DNA from: Copromyces sp. CBS 386.78
Lineage: Eukaryota; Ascomycota; Sordariomycetes; Sordariales; Sordariaceae
Direction: 5' to 3'
Assembly: GCA_030685235.1 (NCBI GenBank)
Contig: MU839156.1
Location: 62,001 to 126,000, forward strand
Length of the DNA stretch: 64,000 bases
A model generated the notes under the pieces. That model had not been told where the DNA came from, searched no databases, and saw only the letters and a list, made by a program, of their open reading frames with translations. Position 1 is the stretch's first letter; each line of letters begins with the position of its first letter. A program made the translations under genes and the position numbers. Below are positions 21,898-34,275 of this stretch, one piece after another.

Positions 21898-23255
21898 ATG
21901 CCGGAAATCGCTGAGAGTACGTGTTATGGTCCTTGGCGTCTGACATGCTGTGATACTGACTAGTAGATAGTTGCGCGTGCTGTCCACTTTTTGCGTCTGC
22001 ACTTTGTAGGCAAGGTCATCAAGCATGCGGAAGCCATCGACGATGCCAATGTGTTTAGCAAAGTCGGGACTGATGGGCCCACAATGGCGGCCGGCCTAAT
22101 TGGCAAAAAGATCATATCAGCAGGAACCCAGGGGAAATACTTCTGGTCAGTTATCGTAGAGACGGGTGGCTTGCCTTTCTGTTCAAACTGACCATGTCTA
22201 GGGTGGAAATGAGCAAGTCTCCTCATCTTGTAATGCACTTTGGCATGACCGGCTGGATCCATATCAAGGGCGAAAGGACAGAATACACAAACTACTACAA
22301 GAAGATGAACCCTGACGAACTCGACAAATGGCCGCCCAGGTATTGGAAATTCAAGATCGAGACGGAAGATGGCGACGAGATGGCCTTCACAGATCCACGC
22401 CGTTTTGGTCGTGTCCGTACAGTCGACTGTCCCGGAAAGGACATCAGGAAATACTCACCGCTTGTGGAAAACGGCCCTGATCCGGTGGTCGACCTCGATG
22501 TCTTCACTGAGGATTATCTGCGCGAGAAGATGAAATCGCGCCGTGTGCCCATCAAGGCTCTTCTGCTCGACCAAGCTGTTATTAGCGGCATCGGAAATTG
22601 GGTTGCCGATGAAGTCTTGTATCAAGCGAAACTTCACCCAGAACAATACTGCAACGACTTCAGCGATGCTGAGATCAAGCAGCTTTACGAGTCCATCAGA
22701 TATGTGTGCCAGACGGCTGTCGACAAGCTTGGGGATTCGGATCAGTTTCCAGACGACTGGCTCTTCAACTATCGCTGGGGCAAAGGCTCTAAGAATGCGC
22801 ATAGCCATACTCCCAATGGCGACAAGTTGGCCTTTCTTACTGTCGGTGGGCGCACAAGTTGCTATGCACCCGCAAGGCAGAAGAAAACTGGCCAGGTTGT
22901 GTCTGGCGTAAAGGAAGAGCCCCTTGAGTCTGCAGAAGAGAAGGACTCGTCGAAGAAAGCGTCGAGAACCAAGGTGGCCAAATCAAAGCACGAAAGCGAG
23001 GAGATAGAAGCCAATGGGTCAAAGGTGAAGACCGAAAAGACCGCGTCTAGGAAGAGAAAGATAAAGACAGAAGAAGACGAAGAGGTGGCATGTACGCCAA
23101 ACAAGGCAAAAGCGCGTCCCTCAAAGAAGCCTACGCGGTCACAGTACTTTGAAGATTCCAAAAAGCCGAAAGGGGGCGCAGAGACAACAGAGGAAACCAA
23201 GGCTGACACCTCAGGAAGAAGACGCTCGGGAAGATTGCAAAGTAAAGCAACTTAA
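21898..23255 (+). CDS. Formamidopyrimidine-DNA glycosylase / Nei-like, zincless type
   Basis: A base-excision repair bifunctional glycosylase/AP lyase that removes oxidised bases in the nucleus. Three exons: 21898-21916, 21971-22145 and 22202-23255. The introns are 54 and 56 nt (GTACGT...AG, GTCAGT...AG), and the protein is 415 aa. The 19-nt first exon encodes MPEIAE, giving the catalytic N-terminal Pro and Glu. Splicing yields MPEIAEIARAVHFLRLHFVG, matching the family. Then come the QGKYFW lysine, SPHLVMHFGMTGW, TDPRRFGRV, and the helix-two-turn-helix SGIGNWVADEVLYQAKLHPE. The usual C4 zinc finger is replaced by TVGGRTSCYAPARQKK, as in plant and fungal zincless members. The last ~115 residues are a Lys/Glu/Ser-rich, probably disordered tail with nuclear-localisation-like basic clusters. 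Confidence 0.93.
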
Positions 23256-25178
23256 CCTTGATACCCTGCTTTGCTCCCCTCGAGTTTTTCACCTATCTTG
23301 GAATCAGATTCTGAACTCCAAAGATGGGAACAGCTGAAGTCTATGGACCCCTGTCCTCTAGACTGGCTAAAGACGAGGGTGGTCTGGCTAAAACATCTCA
23401 GACCGATGATTGCCGCCCATCCTGGAGCTGATCCGCCCGGCAATTCCAATGCAACGGCAGCCCGTGGTTACAGTCGCAGATCTTCCGATACGTCTTCCAT
23501 TCCCATCCGGGCATCTAGGCTATGTCATTTATCCATAGTCGGAAGAGGACAGCATCATGGATATGTCACCGCGCCTAACTGTCATAGCTCCGGTCAGATC
23601 GCCGGTCTCGCGAGACATCAATGGAACTGGACGTGGGGTTTTCGTCTGGTCAAGATGGAAAGTATTATTCTTTCCCGGTCAACATGATCTTGGCTTGCGA
23701 CAGCCTCAAGATCTCGATTATGACGACCCACACCTTTCTAGCTTTACTCCCATTAGCTGCCCTCTGGTGGCCCTCTGGAGGCTTCGACATGGTCCTTTTA
23801 GCACTCTCTACGTATCTCTTTTCTACCTTCCTTGAGAGCCCTTTCCTTTTCCGCATCCGAGCCTTTTCACTTAGGGCCGAGAAGTCCTCCTTATGGTGGG
23901 TTCATCCATCGAACCAGGTAAACATACGGTTCAGGCTGTTCGCTTCACGGGATAGGTTTTCCGGGTTGATCAGTCCGAGCTGTACCATGTAGGCTACCTA
24001 CATAAGTATCATGGGGTTTGGGGGTCACTGTTCCCAAACACGGCCCATATGCGGGTCGATATCTAGGTCCTGTCGCGGTCATGCAAGATATCTTCTCTTC
24101 TCCTCGGTCCCGGCCCGTCTTGTGACTGGACAGGGCTTGAGTGTTCATCCTAGCCTTGTCTCTAGTTGAGGCGGCAAAGTCAAAACTTACCGTTGATCTG
24201 TCACTCTAGCTGTCAGCTTATCATCTTTATGCCACTGCATTTCTACATACCGTCCCTGCATGCCGACATTCGGCCCTTCACTGCCGTGCAAGTATGGGGT
24301 CCCCATGGGCATTCTCGAAGAGCGCTTAAGCGAACGTCTGGGGAAGGGTCTGGGGGCGACATGAAGAGATCTTCAATGACAGCCCGTTTCGCCTACGCAT
24401 GGTGTATGGATGTTCGCTAACGGTTCCGCCGGAGAGCCCCAGGTCGTAACGTATGCTCACCATAATACGCTCATGCCTCGGGAAAGAGACCCAGCTGATC
24501 GGAGCCTACGTCTCCGCTGCTTTATGACAGCTCTAACTAGACTGTTCGTGCAGAGCCTCCAGCACTTGTTAAACGGCAAGATAGAGATGTGCCGATCCTA
24601 GATCTGCGGGACCACATACAGTTACTTACCACGATCCCTGAACGGTTTATCAGGTAGAGGTCCTTCGCTATCAACCACTCAGTTCAAGAATTTCTTCAGA
24701 TCTATCCCCACCTATGACCGTCCGGGAGAATACCGCGGCATACAGCAACACAATACACGCTCATGATTGACCAGGCTGGGCGGAAGCAATACCCGAAACT
24801 CCTGAAGTTTCTCTGTCCCTTCACTGCCATCACTAATGTGCTGCCAAGTCCTCTTGCACCTACCTGGCTGGTTCTCGTGGATATGCTCTCGGCATTCAGG
24901 CCCAGAGTCCCGAAGCTGCCCATGCGAGAGCAAGGCAAGGCCCATGGACAACTACAATGGAGTTGTTAGGACCAAAGCATCTACGGAACTATGAGGAACA
25001 AACTCTCCGCCACGGGTCAACAACACATCAAGCTACGACGAATACAAGGATCCAAAGAGCCATGAGACCATCCATATAAAAGCCAGCCCCCACTCCATTG
25101 GCACATTATCTCTGAGGTCATCCTTCCCCGAGACATCACCAATATCTCTTTCAGTGTCGAGAGCTCGTATCATCCACC
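23256..25178. other. Spacer / upstream region of the GH7 gene
   Basis: 1.9 kb with no credible gene. The right end is the promoter of the GH7 cellulase. Confidence 0.55.
25075..25082 (+). promoter_or_regulatory. TATA box of the GH7 cellulase gene
   Basis: TATAAAAG about 100 bp upstream of the start codon, a usual spacing for a strongly inducible fungal gene. A CCCCAC (CreA-type SYGGRG on the other strand) lies just downstream at 25088-25093, but a single copy is weak evidence for carbon repression. Confidence 0.55.
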
Positions 25179-26891
25179 ATGTTCTCCCAACTCGCCGCCC
25201 TCGCGGCCTTGGCCGGCTTTGCCGCCGCTCAACAAGTCGGCAAAGAGACGACCGAGACCCATCCCAAGATGACATGGCAAAAGTGCACCGCCGGCGGCTC
25301 GTGCAGCAACGTGAACGGCGAGGTCACCATCGACGCTAACTGGCGCTGGGTGCACGACAAGAACGGCTACACAAACTGCTACAACGGCAACACCTGGAAC
25401 ACGACGATTTGCAAAGACGGCAAGTCGTGCGCGTCTAACTGCGCTGTTGATGGCGCTTCGTACGCGTCTACGTACGGTGCTACGACGAGCGGGAACGCGT
25501 TGACGTTGAAGTTTGTGCAGAAGGGGGATTACTGTAAGTTATTGTGACCTTTTACAAGAAAAAGGGAAGACAACTTACCGACAATGTTAAACGCTAGCCA
25601 CCAACATCGGTTCTCGTCTGTACATGATGAACGGCGCCAGCAAATATCAGATGTACACTCTTCTTGGTAACGAGTTCACCTTTGACGTGGACGTCTCAAA
25701 GCTTGGGTAAGCTCATCATTTCATCCCCTTATCGGCAAGGCCATCGTCAACAACAACAAGAAAGATCAGCGATCAGATGCTGACCAGACCATCCATGATA
25801 GCTGCGGTCTCAATGGTGCCTTGTACTTCGTCTCCATGGACGAAGACGGTGGTCTGTCCAAGTACTCGGGCAACAAGGCCGGCGCCAAGTACGGCACCGG
25901 GTACTGCGACGCCCAATGCCCGCGTGACTTGAAGTTCATCAACGGCGAGGCCAACGTGGGCGATTGGAAGGAGTCCACCAACGACCCCAACGCAGGCGTG
26001 GACAAGTACGGATCTTGCTGCACCGAGATGGATATCTGGTACGTTCCTGTTTCCCCTTCCCTCAGCCTTTAGCCCTCCTCCACCATCCAATTGCATCCAT
26101 CCCCCCCCGAGCGTGAGCCACAACTAACAATCACCCCAGGGAAGCAAACTCAATCTCCACAGCCTTCACGCCGCACCCCTGCACCACCACCGGCCAGCAC
26201 CGGTGCGAAGGCGACGGGTGCGGCGGCACTTACTCGGACGACCGCTACAGCGGCACCTGCGACCCCGACGGGTGCGACTTCAACTCGTACCGGCAAGGCG
26301 TCCGCGACTTTTACGGGCCGGGCATGACCGTCGATACGACCAAGAAATTCACCGTCGTGACACAATTCCTCAAAGGCTCTTCGGGGCAGCTCTCCGAAAT
26401 CAAGCGCTTGTACGTGCAAAACGGCAAAGTGATTGCCAACTCCGAGTCCACCATCGACGGCAACCCGGGCAATTCTCTTACCCCCGAGTTTTACGAGAAG
26501 CAAAAGGTTGTGTTCAGCGACGTGGATATCTTTGCCAATAAGGGCGGGTTTGCCCAGTTTAGCGCCGCGATTGCCCAGCCGATGGTGTTGGTCATGAGCC
26601 TGTGGGACGATCATTATGCGAACATGCTGTGGTTGGATTCGACGTTCCCCGTCGACGCGGATCCGCAGGTGCCCGGCAAGGGGAGGGGAAGTTGTGAGAC
26701 GAGCTCGGGCGTGCCGGCGGAGATTGAGAGTGCCCAGGCTAATAATCAGGTTGTTTATTGTGAGTTTTTCTCCTCTTTCTTTTGCTTTGGCGTGGTTACT
26801 GTTACTTGGGGATGGATGACTGACATTTGGAACTTGACAAACAGCGAACATCAAGTTCGGTCCTATCGGCTCGACTTTCAAGCAACCTTGA
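25179..26891 (+). CDS. GH7 cellobiohydrolase, catalytic domain only
   Basis: A secreted glycoside hydrolase family 7 enzyme that cleaves cellobiose processively from the reducing ends of cellulose with retention. Five exons: 25179-25533, 25598-25706, 25802-26038, 26140-26759 and 26845-26891. The introns are 64, 95, 101 and 85 nt, and the protein is 455 aa. The signal peptide is [17 protein letters not shown]. The catalytic motif TEMDIWEANS spans the third splice junction. Its Glu230 (nucleophile), Asp232 and Glu235 (acid/base) correspond to E212/D214/E217 in Trichoderma Cel7A numbering after an 18-residue signal. Loops such as [23 protein letters not shown] and [14 protein letters not shown] favour cellobiohydrolase over endoglucanase. 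The last exon encodes only [15 protein letters not shown] and stops, so there is no linker and no carbohydrate-binding module. Confidence 0.94.
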
Positions 26892-28646
26892 GGGGTCTAA
26901 ATTAAAGCAAAGGCATTATTAGCTGGTATGAAGCCCTGCAGCGGCATTGTCTGAGAGAGTATGGAATGGACTTTTGCTTATCTCAACCTAAATAAGGTGG
27001 TGTTGCTATGATCCTGTGAACTGTCACTCGTAGAGGGATTGTTGGCAATAGAGCTGAGAACATGCTCATCGACATAGATGAAGAAGAATGACAGGCTAGT
27101 CGGAAGAGTGAGAAAATAAACGGAGTGAAGGATGTTCACGTACATAGGTACACGGAAGTTCAATTTTTAATTTTTTTTCAAAGTCTTCTTGCTATCCCTT
27201 TTAGAAGTTCATTTGCCTTGCCGTCGTCCTAGAAATCATACTTCAGAAATCGAACTTGTTCTTCAATATTCGGAAACAGTCGGCTTTACTGCTTGTTTTC
27301 TGTCGTAACCATCACGCTGTATCCAAACTTGCCTAGACTTTGGAATTATGGCCGAACGCTTGTCCGGTTGCAAAGCCAGCCTCGGGTTCCTCAGCATCAT
27401 GTTCCCGTGAAGAAGTCGTCGTGTGTAGTTTCTCTTCCCAACACGTTTGAACCTGCAGTATGTGGCAATTACCAGACACCCTTCACCGAGGCATCGACGT
27501 AGGGATGATGGATGCCAAGGGTTTTGTTGTCTTTCAGGGTAGTGGTGATCGCAATGGTGGTCGCAATGGTGGGTTGCATTTGTCTCTGAGGAGACCCTGG
27601 GACAACAGGTTTTTTTTTACTTTTGGTTTATTTTTCTCCCCATCATCAAAATCCTTGGACATTGAGCTTCAAAAGGTGTGTGCCCAACGGAGTGGTTGAA
27701 CCCTGTGAACCCTAGAAGAATTTCCTGTAATGCGCCGCCATTGCTGCATTCGATGATGCAAGAAGCCAGGTTGGTAGATTGTTGTATGGTAGCGGCAAGC
27801 TTTCTGAAAGCACTTGTTGACTAACTGATTTCGCCGAATACCATGTGTCAATCTGTTAGTACGTTGAGTTCAAAATTCGTTGCTCTGCAAGTACCTGCAG
27901 AAACCTTCCAGTGTACAGGTCCACACATACCTACCTATGCATTCAACCATGAATTGGGAAAGCAGCTTTCATGGACGACACATCAACAGACGGATAACCC
28001 CTCAGAAAAGCTCGTCAGCCAAGAAGGAACTTAAGCGTAGTTGTTACTTTCCGAAAAGCCTGATTGGTCGAACTCCCGACCTCGATATCAGGAACCTTGA
28101 CGGCCGGACCTGTAACGCTCTTTCCTTCCAGTCCTCAGCACTTGTCTCTGAATCGTTCCATCCTGAGTCTTGGTGATGATTCGGGAGGAAGGAAGGACAC
28201 CGGATTCTTCTGAACATTGCGGGGCAAGCACATGTCAAGAAAATGCAAGCGTTACAGCCAAGTGGTCCAGGGATGAGGCAGGATGGCAGCTACAGTTGTA
28301 GGCCGTAACAGGCGTCACGCTTGCAGGCACTGAGGGTCGGAAAGGTCGTTGCCCTTCTCGGACAGTATGGCCGCCCCGAGCAAAAGCGACGAAGAAAAGC
28401 ATGTGTTTTCGGGCGAAAAGGTAGTCTCATTCACTCAGCCACCTCCGCTCGGACCATCGCAGTCTTGGAATTCCTTACGGGACCAAATGAACCCCACCCC
28501 ACCAATTACAATGTCACACCATTTGGACCCGCAGGTTCCAAGCTACGCGCTACATGCTCTGCTGTGGCGGCCGAAAAGCGGGGCGGATCCGTAGGGGAAA
28601 AAATGGGGGCTGACAATTTGGAGAGCGTCGTTGTTATGAGAGACTA
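26892..28646. other. Spacer downstream of GH7
   Basis: 1.75 kb with only short frames. Its right end borders the inverted-repeat element. Confidence 0.55.
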
Positions 28647-28692
28647 CGAAAAGGCTAGTTGGCTAGTCCCATTTTGATAGTTGGCTAGTCCC
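28647..28692 (+). repeat. Left terminal inverted repeat
   Basis: Pairs with 29081-29126. Contains two direct copies of AGTTGGCTAGTCCC. Confidence 0.85.
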
Positions 28693-29080
28693 AAAGTCCC
28701 TAACTTAAAGTTGAGAGGTCTCAACCAAAATAACTACTTTAAATTCGCTTTCTTTTAGACTTTTTAATTTAGAGACTGCTTTATAAAGTTCCGTCCTTGT
28801 AGATTGCGAAAAAAGGGGATAGGTGTAAAGTGTTCGCGCAAATGTCAAGCTCGAAGAATAGAAAGTGGTTTTGATCTTTGTCTTAGCGTTTTTGGCCAAA
28901 AGTGGAGTAATGTGGACTTGGACAAAAACTCCTTCGATAACCTCTTTTATTAACGGTTTCCTCTTGAATCTTTATTTTCGCTCGAATTAGACATCTCTTT
29001 CATTTGCCTTACGTACGTACCTATCCTTTTTCTTTCTCGATTTTTTCCCGATTTTTTAGTAGTATAAGTGGTTGGGAGTT

Positions 29081-29126
29081 GGGGCTAGCCAACTATCAAA
29101 ACGGGACTAGCCAACTAGCCTTTTCG
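29081..29126 (-). repeat. Right terminal inverted repeat
   Basis: Reverse complement of the left arm with two transition differences, in GGGGCTAGCC and AAACGGGAC. Confidence 0.85.
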
Positions 29127-30144
29127 GTTTTCGGGTAGCTTCGGAAATGGGCAGGCATGGTTTGGAAGAGAGCGATGTGAATTTCGGGGTTTGCAAGATA
29201 TGTTTTCAAAGGTTCTCCATTCGTTCTTGATAACGTTGGATCCTAACCTACAATGGTGTACATGTCAACTCGACCTCGAATGATGGAAACATTGTAATAT
29301 AGATAGTCCTTGCTCGTGTACCTATTCTTGCAACAAAATACCTCTCTAGACGGATATTAAGGACAAGCACAAGGTTGTGAATGGGACCATCTGCTACGAC
29401 GGCGCATATAATCGGGGCGCAATCTCAGTACTGGATCCTGTTAAAGCGGAGAGCGCATTTGGCCCGAGGTCGTCCCTCGAGTTTGCGACCGGACTGCGAA
29501 CGGCCTAGGCCTTAAAGGCGAGCCTCATATTATTTGGAAAGTGCATTTCCCACCGAGGCATTGGCATTCCCTCTCTTCACCAAAACATTCCAGACCCGAC
29601 TGTTGGTGTCTGTACCACTATTTACTACCTTAGTTTCCACGCCTTAGTTGCCATTGGATGCCCTGGGCCGGAGTTAGGCTCCTTCCCAGAACGAGGTCAT
29701 CCAAAGTGGACCCACCTCTCCCCCCTCAAGGCCCAGACAATTCGCAGAGGGAAAAAAAAGGTTAGCCGGGGAGCCCGACTGCCACCCATCGAATGCGAAC
29801 CTAGTTCTAGGTGGAAAGGAAACCCCACGACGGCGGATGGGCAGCCCTATCAGTTTATCAATATAGTTCTTGATCTTTGCCTTCTTTGACGGTTCCTCAA
29901 CAAGACTACTTTAAATTAGTGCAACCACCCGACGCTCGTTCCTCTCTGCTCCCGTCGACGTCCACAAAGAGCGCATCTCGGCCTCAAGTCGTCTGGAGGG
30001 GCCAAAGTCATTTCCTCTTTTGCGCCGCTTGCGGTTCCCGAGGGAAGAAGATCACAGAGAGACACTCTGCTGAGCTGACTGTTCTCCGGACTTCCATCTC
30101 ATCTCGCCAGCCAAACCCAATCGAAGCACCCAATCTCTTCAGAC
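29127..30144. other. Upstream region of the acyltransferase gene
   Basis: About 1 kb without a coding signal. The right end is the 5' leader and promoter of the acyltransferase. Confidence 0.55.
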
Positions 30145-32694
30145 ATGGCCGAACTACAGCAACAAGCAAATGGCAATGTGCCAGAGTCCAGTCACCACCA
30201 GAATGGTAGCACCGAGGCCACTCCCCTCCTCCAGGGCAAAGATGCCTCCGCTCCTCCACAGAGCGCAAAATCACCCTCGGCGTCCAAGGAGCTCTATCCC
30301 ATGAGCAATTGGAGGTACGACACCTTCCTGTGGACCATGTCCTTCCTGGTCGATACCTTCTTCCGCGAAGTCCATCCCCGCGGTTCTTGGAAGGTACCTC
30401 GCAACGGCCCTGTCCTCTTCGTCGCCGCACCACACGCAAACCAGGTGAGTCCTCGTGCCCGTGCTCTCTCTTGATACATGACGTCAAGCATCCCGGGGCC
30501 CATTGGCTGACTTCTGCCGTCTGATCTGCAGTTCGTAGACGGCCTTGTACTACAACGCACCCTGCGAAATGAGGCTAAACGCCGCGTCTCCCTCCTCATC
30601 GCCCAAAAGTCCGTCAAGGGCTTCATCGGCTGGGCCTCTCGCCAGGTCGGCTCTGTCCCCGTCGGCAGACCCCAAGATTCGGCCAAGCCTGGTGACGGTA
30701 CCATCTATCTTCCCGACCCCATCAACGACCCGACCCTCATCCGCGGCGTCGGCACAAACTTTGAGAAACAAGCTGAAGTGGGCGGCATCATCTTCCTCCC
30801 CTCTATCAAGGGAAAGAGCGGCTCGAACGCGGAAATTACTGAAATTTATGGACCCGAGGAAATCCGCATCAAGCGCCCCTTCAACTCAAAAGTCCCCTTG
30901 TTCCAACTCACCGCACGCGACGATATCGATGAAAACGGCGAGTTCCAGAACAAGGAGGTCAAGGGAATCAAGGACGGTTATCAGGGTACAAAGTTCAAGA
31001 TCGCACCGCATATTGATCAAAGTAAGGTTTATCAAGCCGTGTTTGACAGGCTCAAGAATGGTGGTTGCGTTGGTATCTTCCCAGAAGGAGGAAGCCACGA
31101 CCGCAGCGATCTGCTGCCCCTCAAGGCAGGTGTTGCCATCATGGCCCTGGGAACGCTGGCAGAAGCCCCTGACTGCGGCCTCAAGATTGTGCCGGTTGGC
31201 ATGAACTACTTCCACCCTCACAAGTTCCGGTCAAGGGCTGTTCTCGAATTCGGCGCTCCTTTCGAGGTCCCCAAGGAGCTGGTGGAAATGTACGGCATCA
31301 GGGATAAGCGACGTGCTGCTATTGGCAAGCTGCTCGACATGGTTTATGGAAGCCTGAGCGCTGTCACTGTTTCGGCCCCGGACTATGATACCCTGATGGT
31401 TATCCAGGCGGCAAGACGCTTGTACAATCCAGCGGGCAAGAAGTTGCCTCTGCCTATTGTGGTAGAGCTAAACCGTCGCCTCGCGCTGGGATACGACAAG
31501 TACAAAGACGATCCTCGCATCGTTGAGCTGCAAAAATCGGTCACTGAGTACAACAACCAGCTCAGATATCTGAATATTCGCGACCACCAAGTACAGTACG
31601 CAACGTTGTCATGGCCCAAGGTTGTCGTCACTTTCTTGTACCGTGTCGCCAAGCTGCTGGTATTGTCGGCCGGTGTGCTCCCAGGCCTGATCCTCTTTGC
31701 CCCTGTCTTTATTGCTACCAAGCGCATCAGTCACCAGAAGGCCAAGGAGGCGCTTGCTGGTTCGACGGTCAAGATCCAAGGCAAGGACGTCATCGCAACT
31801 TGGAAGATGCTTGTCGCGATGGCTGTTGCACCCGTTTTGTATAATCTATACACATGCATACTGGCTTACATGGTGGGCAAGCACCGTCTCTGGGGGTATG
31901 TGCCTGACTGGGTTCCTATCTGGATTGTCTACTTCTTTGGATGGGTCTTCTTCCCTGCCATTACGTTTGCTGCTCTGCGTTTCGGCGAGGTCGGCATGGA
32001 CATTGTCAAATCCCTACGCCCACTTGCGCTGTGCATCAACCCGACATCGAGTTACAGTCTTCAAAGTCTCAAGCAAAGGCGAGAAGAGCTCAGTGCACAG
32101 GTTACCCACCTCATCAACACGCTCGGACCCGAGATGTTCCCAGACTTTGAACAGATTCGCCTCGTTGGCGCCGACGGCTCATCTCGCATTCGCGCTGATG
32201 GCACCGCTTCGCCGCCCCCACCGTTTAAGAGACGGGACAGCGGCGTTTCCTCGCCCGTCACCTCCACGCCCGGCCTCTCCTCACCCCGCACCGAAAGTCC
32301 GCACGGCATTCGCAGAACCGGTACCACGTCGTCCAGTCGCAACATTCCACGTAACGAGTCGTTTAGCAACATCGGACAGGTGCCCATGTTTGCCACCCGA
32401 CCACCTAGTCGAAGCCGCAGCCGCAGCAGCAGTGCAGGCGGCGGCGGTAACGTTCAGTTCGGCGGGCCACTTGGTGGGTTACCCTTTGACAAATTCCCGA
32501 ACCTCAACAGCGAGGAGGGCTTCAATGAGGCGAGCAAGAAGATTCGCGAGGCGATGCGCGAGAGAGGCGAGATGAGGAGGAGGAAGAGCCAGGTTAAGGT
32601 GTATACCCTCAGTGATCAGTCGGTAGATGAAGAAGGGGAGGATGAGGCGTCGATAGGAAGCTCTGTGGATGAGGACGGGAAGAAGCACCTGTGA
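30145..32694 (+). CDS. Glycerol-3-phosphate / dihydroxyacetone-phosphate sn-1 acyltransferase (Sct1/Gpt2 type)
   Basis: Catalyses the first acylation in glycerolipid synthesis at the endoplasmic reticulum or lipid droplets. Two exons, 30145-30444 and 30532-32694, around an 87-nt intron (GTGAGT...CTGCAG), give 820 aa. Splicing joins VAAPHANQ to FVDGLVLQ, restoring acyltransferase motif I in the fungal form PHANQFVD. Motif III is GIFPEGGSHDRSDLLPLK and motif IV is VPVGMNYFHPHKFRSRA. Three hydrophobic stretches follow (around VVTFLYRVAKLLVLSAGVLP, MLVAMAVAPVLYNLYTCILA and WIVYFFGWVFFPAITFAALR), the expected membrane anchors. The last ~190 residues are Ser/Pro/Arg-rich, like the phosphorylated tails of yeast Sct1 and Gpt2. 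Length is slightly above the yeast proteins. Which of the two paralogues it matches is not decided. Confidence 0.92.
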
Positions 32695-34275
32695 GAAGCA
32701 GGGGCTCAGACCGGAGCAAGAAATCAGATCATTTCCAGAAACTACCGTTGGGGTATCCTTACCACTCTATTTAACACCCCTGCCATAGTTTTGACTCTTT
32801 TCTTCTGGTTATATACCACTTACGGGTCGGACTTTTCTTTGTTTTGGTCGTGGATCGTATGCCTTAGATGGGTACTGACCCATGAAAAAGAATTCATAGG
32901 GGAACAGCGGATGTAGTGTGTGTGACGCAAGTGTGGGCATTGAAGAAGGGAGGAAGCGAGCAGCGAAAAAAGATAATCCAGGTGGACGACAGCGATAGAA
33001 ATTATATATAGAGAGAGAGAGAGAGATTGGGAGGGGTCTGCACACATACACGTTGCCGGCTGTTTCCCTTTGTCAACCTTTGGAGGATCGGTCGGGTTTC
33101 CACAAGTATATCTTGGAGTGGTTCTCTGATGGAGATCTTATACATTACACAAGTATCGCCCACGTTGCTGTTTATTTGCTTCTTCTGTTTGGCTTGTCGT
33201 CTGATCAATTGTGCCCCATCAACAAGGGGATTCCAGGAGGGAGAGGGTTTGAAAACACGGTCCTCAAACGAAGCTGATGGTGATACTGGGTGGGACTCTC
33301 ACTCTGTCCTTGGATTAAGAGTCCTTATACCGTTTCGGTAGCGAAAATAACTATGAAATGTGCATTTTACAAAGAGGCGAACAAAAACCGCTCACTTCCT
33401 CTTAACTTGGAAGTCCAATGTATACAGAAGTGCTTCCTGGCCTTCACACAACATTGATATGGATCGCTTCGTGCCGTCACAGTCCCGGGCTAAACACATT
33501 CCCGTGGCTCTTGGCTATATAGAGTAAGTATTTCTTACATATCAGATCTCGGAGCCAAGTGCCGTCGTCCAGGCTTCTGATGATCAGCAGATCTTATCAC
33601 TTACACATAACGGTCAGGAGCGGCTCGGCGATAAGAAGCGGGAACATGACCAAGGGGACAGCGACAGGGTAGGCAGGTAGGATTCTTGTAACCCAAATCC
33701 GAACAAGCAAATCACGAAACGACGTCACAAAAACACACCATCGCTCTCACGAGAAGCTAGCATCAAAGTGGCTACGCGGCCTTGCTCACTGACCTCGGGG
33801 TTGGGTTCGGTTTTGCGGTGTTAAGCAGATCCCCCTCTTACACCATACGACGTCGTCCACTGGAGCTTGGAAGCTGTTGGCGGTACATGGAATGCACACA
33901 GAGTGCGGAAAGGTGCTACAGTTAAGCTTATCAGATCGAGGTTTGCTCGGATATTCGGATCTGATAATTCGTATAAGAAGGCGTATCCCGAGTCGCTTTC
34001 AATAAATTTTTTATCGCCATGTGGAAGTCGGAAAACAACAACACAAAACACAAAAACAAAAGACATCAATCGCCATGACGCACCAATAAACAGCGATCAG
34101 ATACGCGCTCAAGTATAGGTAAAAGATAGCTTTATGACGCCAAGCTACCTCAATTGCTCAATCAGTTTCCAGTCAAGCAATCGACGAACTGGGGATCACC
34201 CCTGGACGCCCGAGGCTAGCGCGGAGGTAAGCGGATTGATTGATTGACGCGCCGGCGGTCCCGCCGTTTGACGCC
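32695..34275. other. Spacer between acyltransferase and Apd1-like gene
   Basis: 1.6 kb with the 3' UTR of the acyltransferase, a short GA repeat (33011-33026) and the promoter of the next gene. No gene seen. Confidence 0.55.
33011..33026 (+). repeat. (GA)8 microsatellite
   Basis: Simple dinucleotide run following TATATATA. Confidence 0.9.

Larger units (their letters stand above)
28647..29126. mobile_element. MITE-like element with ~46-bp terminal inverted repeats
   Basis: The segment 28647-28692 (beginning CGAAAAGGCTAGTTGGCTAG) reappears as its reverse complement at 29081-29126, with two mismatches over 46 bp. Both mismatches are transitions. Inside each arm AGTTGGCTAGTCCC is repeated directly. 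The 388-bp interior is AT-rich and has no coding frame. The size, long TIRs and lack of coding capacity fit a miniature inverted-repeat transposable element. No clean target-site duplication is visible. Just outside the right arm there is an extra GTTTTCGG, a near copy of the terminus. Confidence 0.7.
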
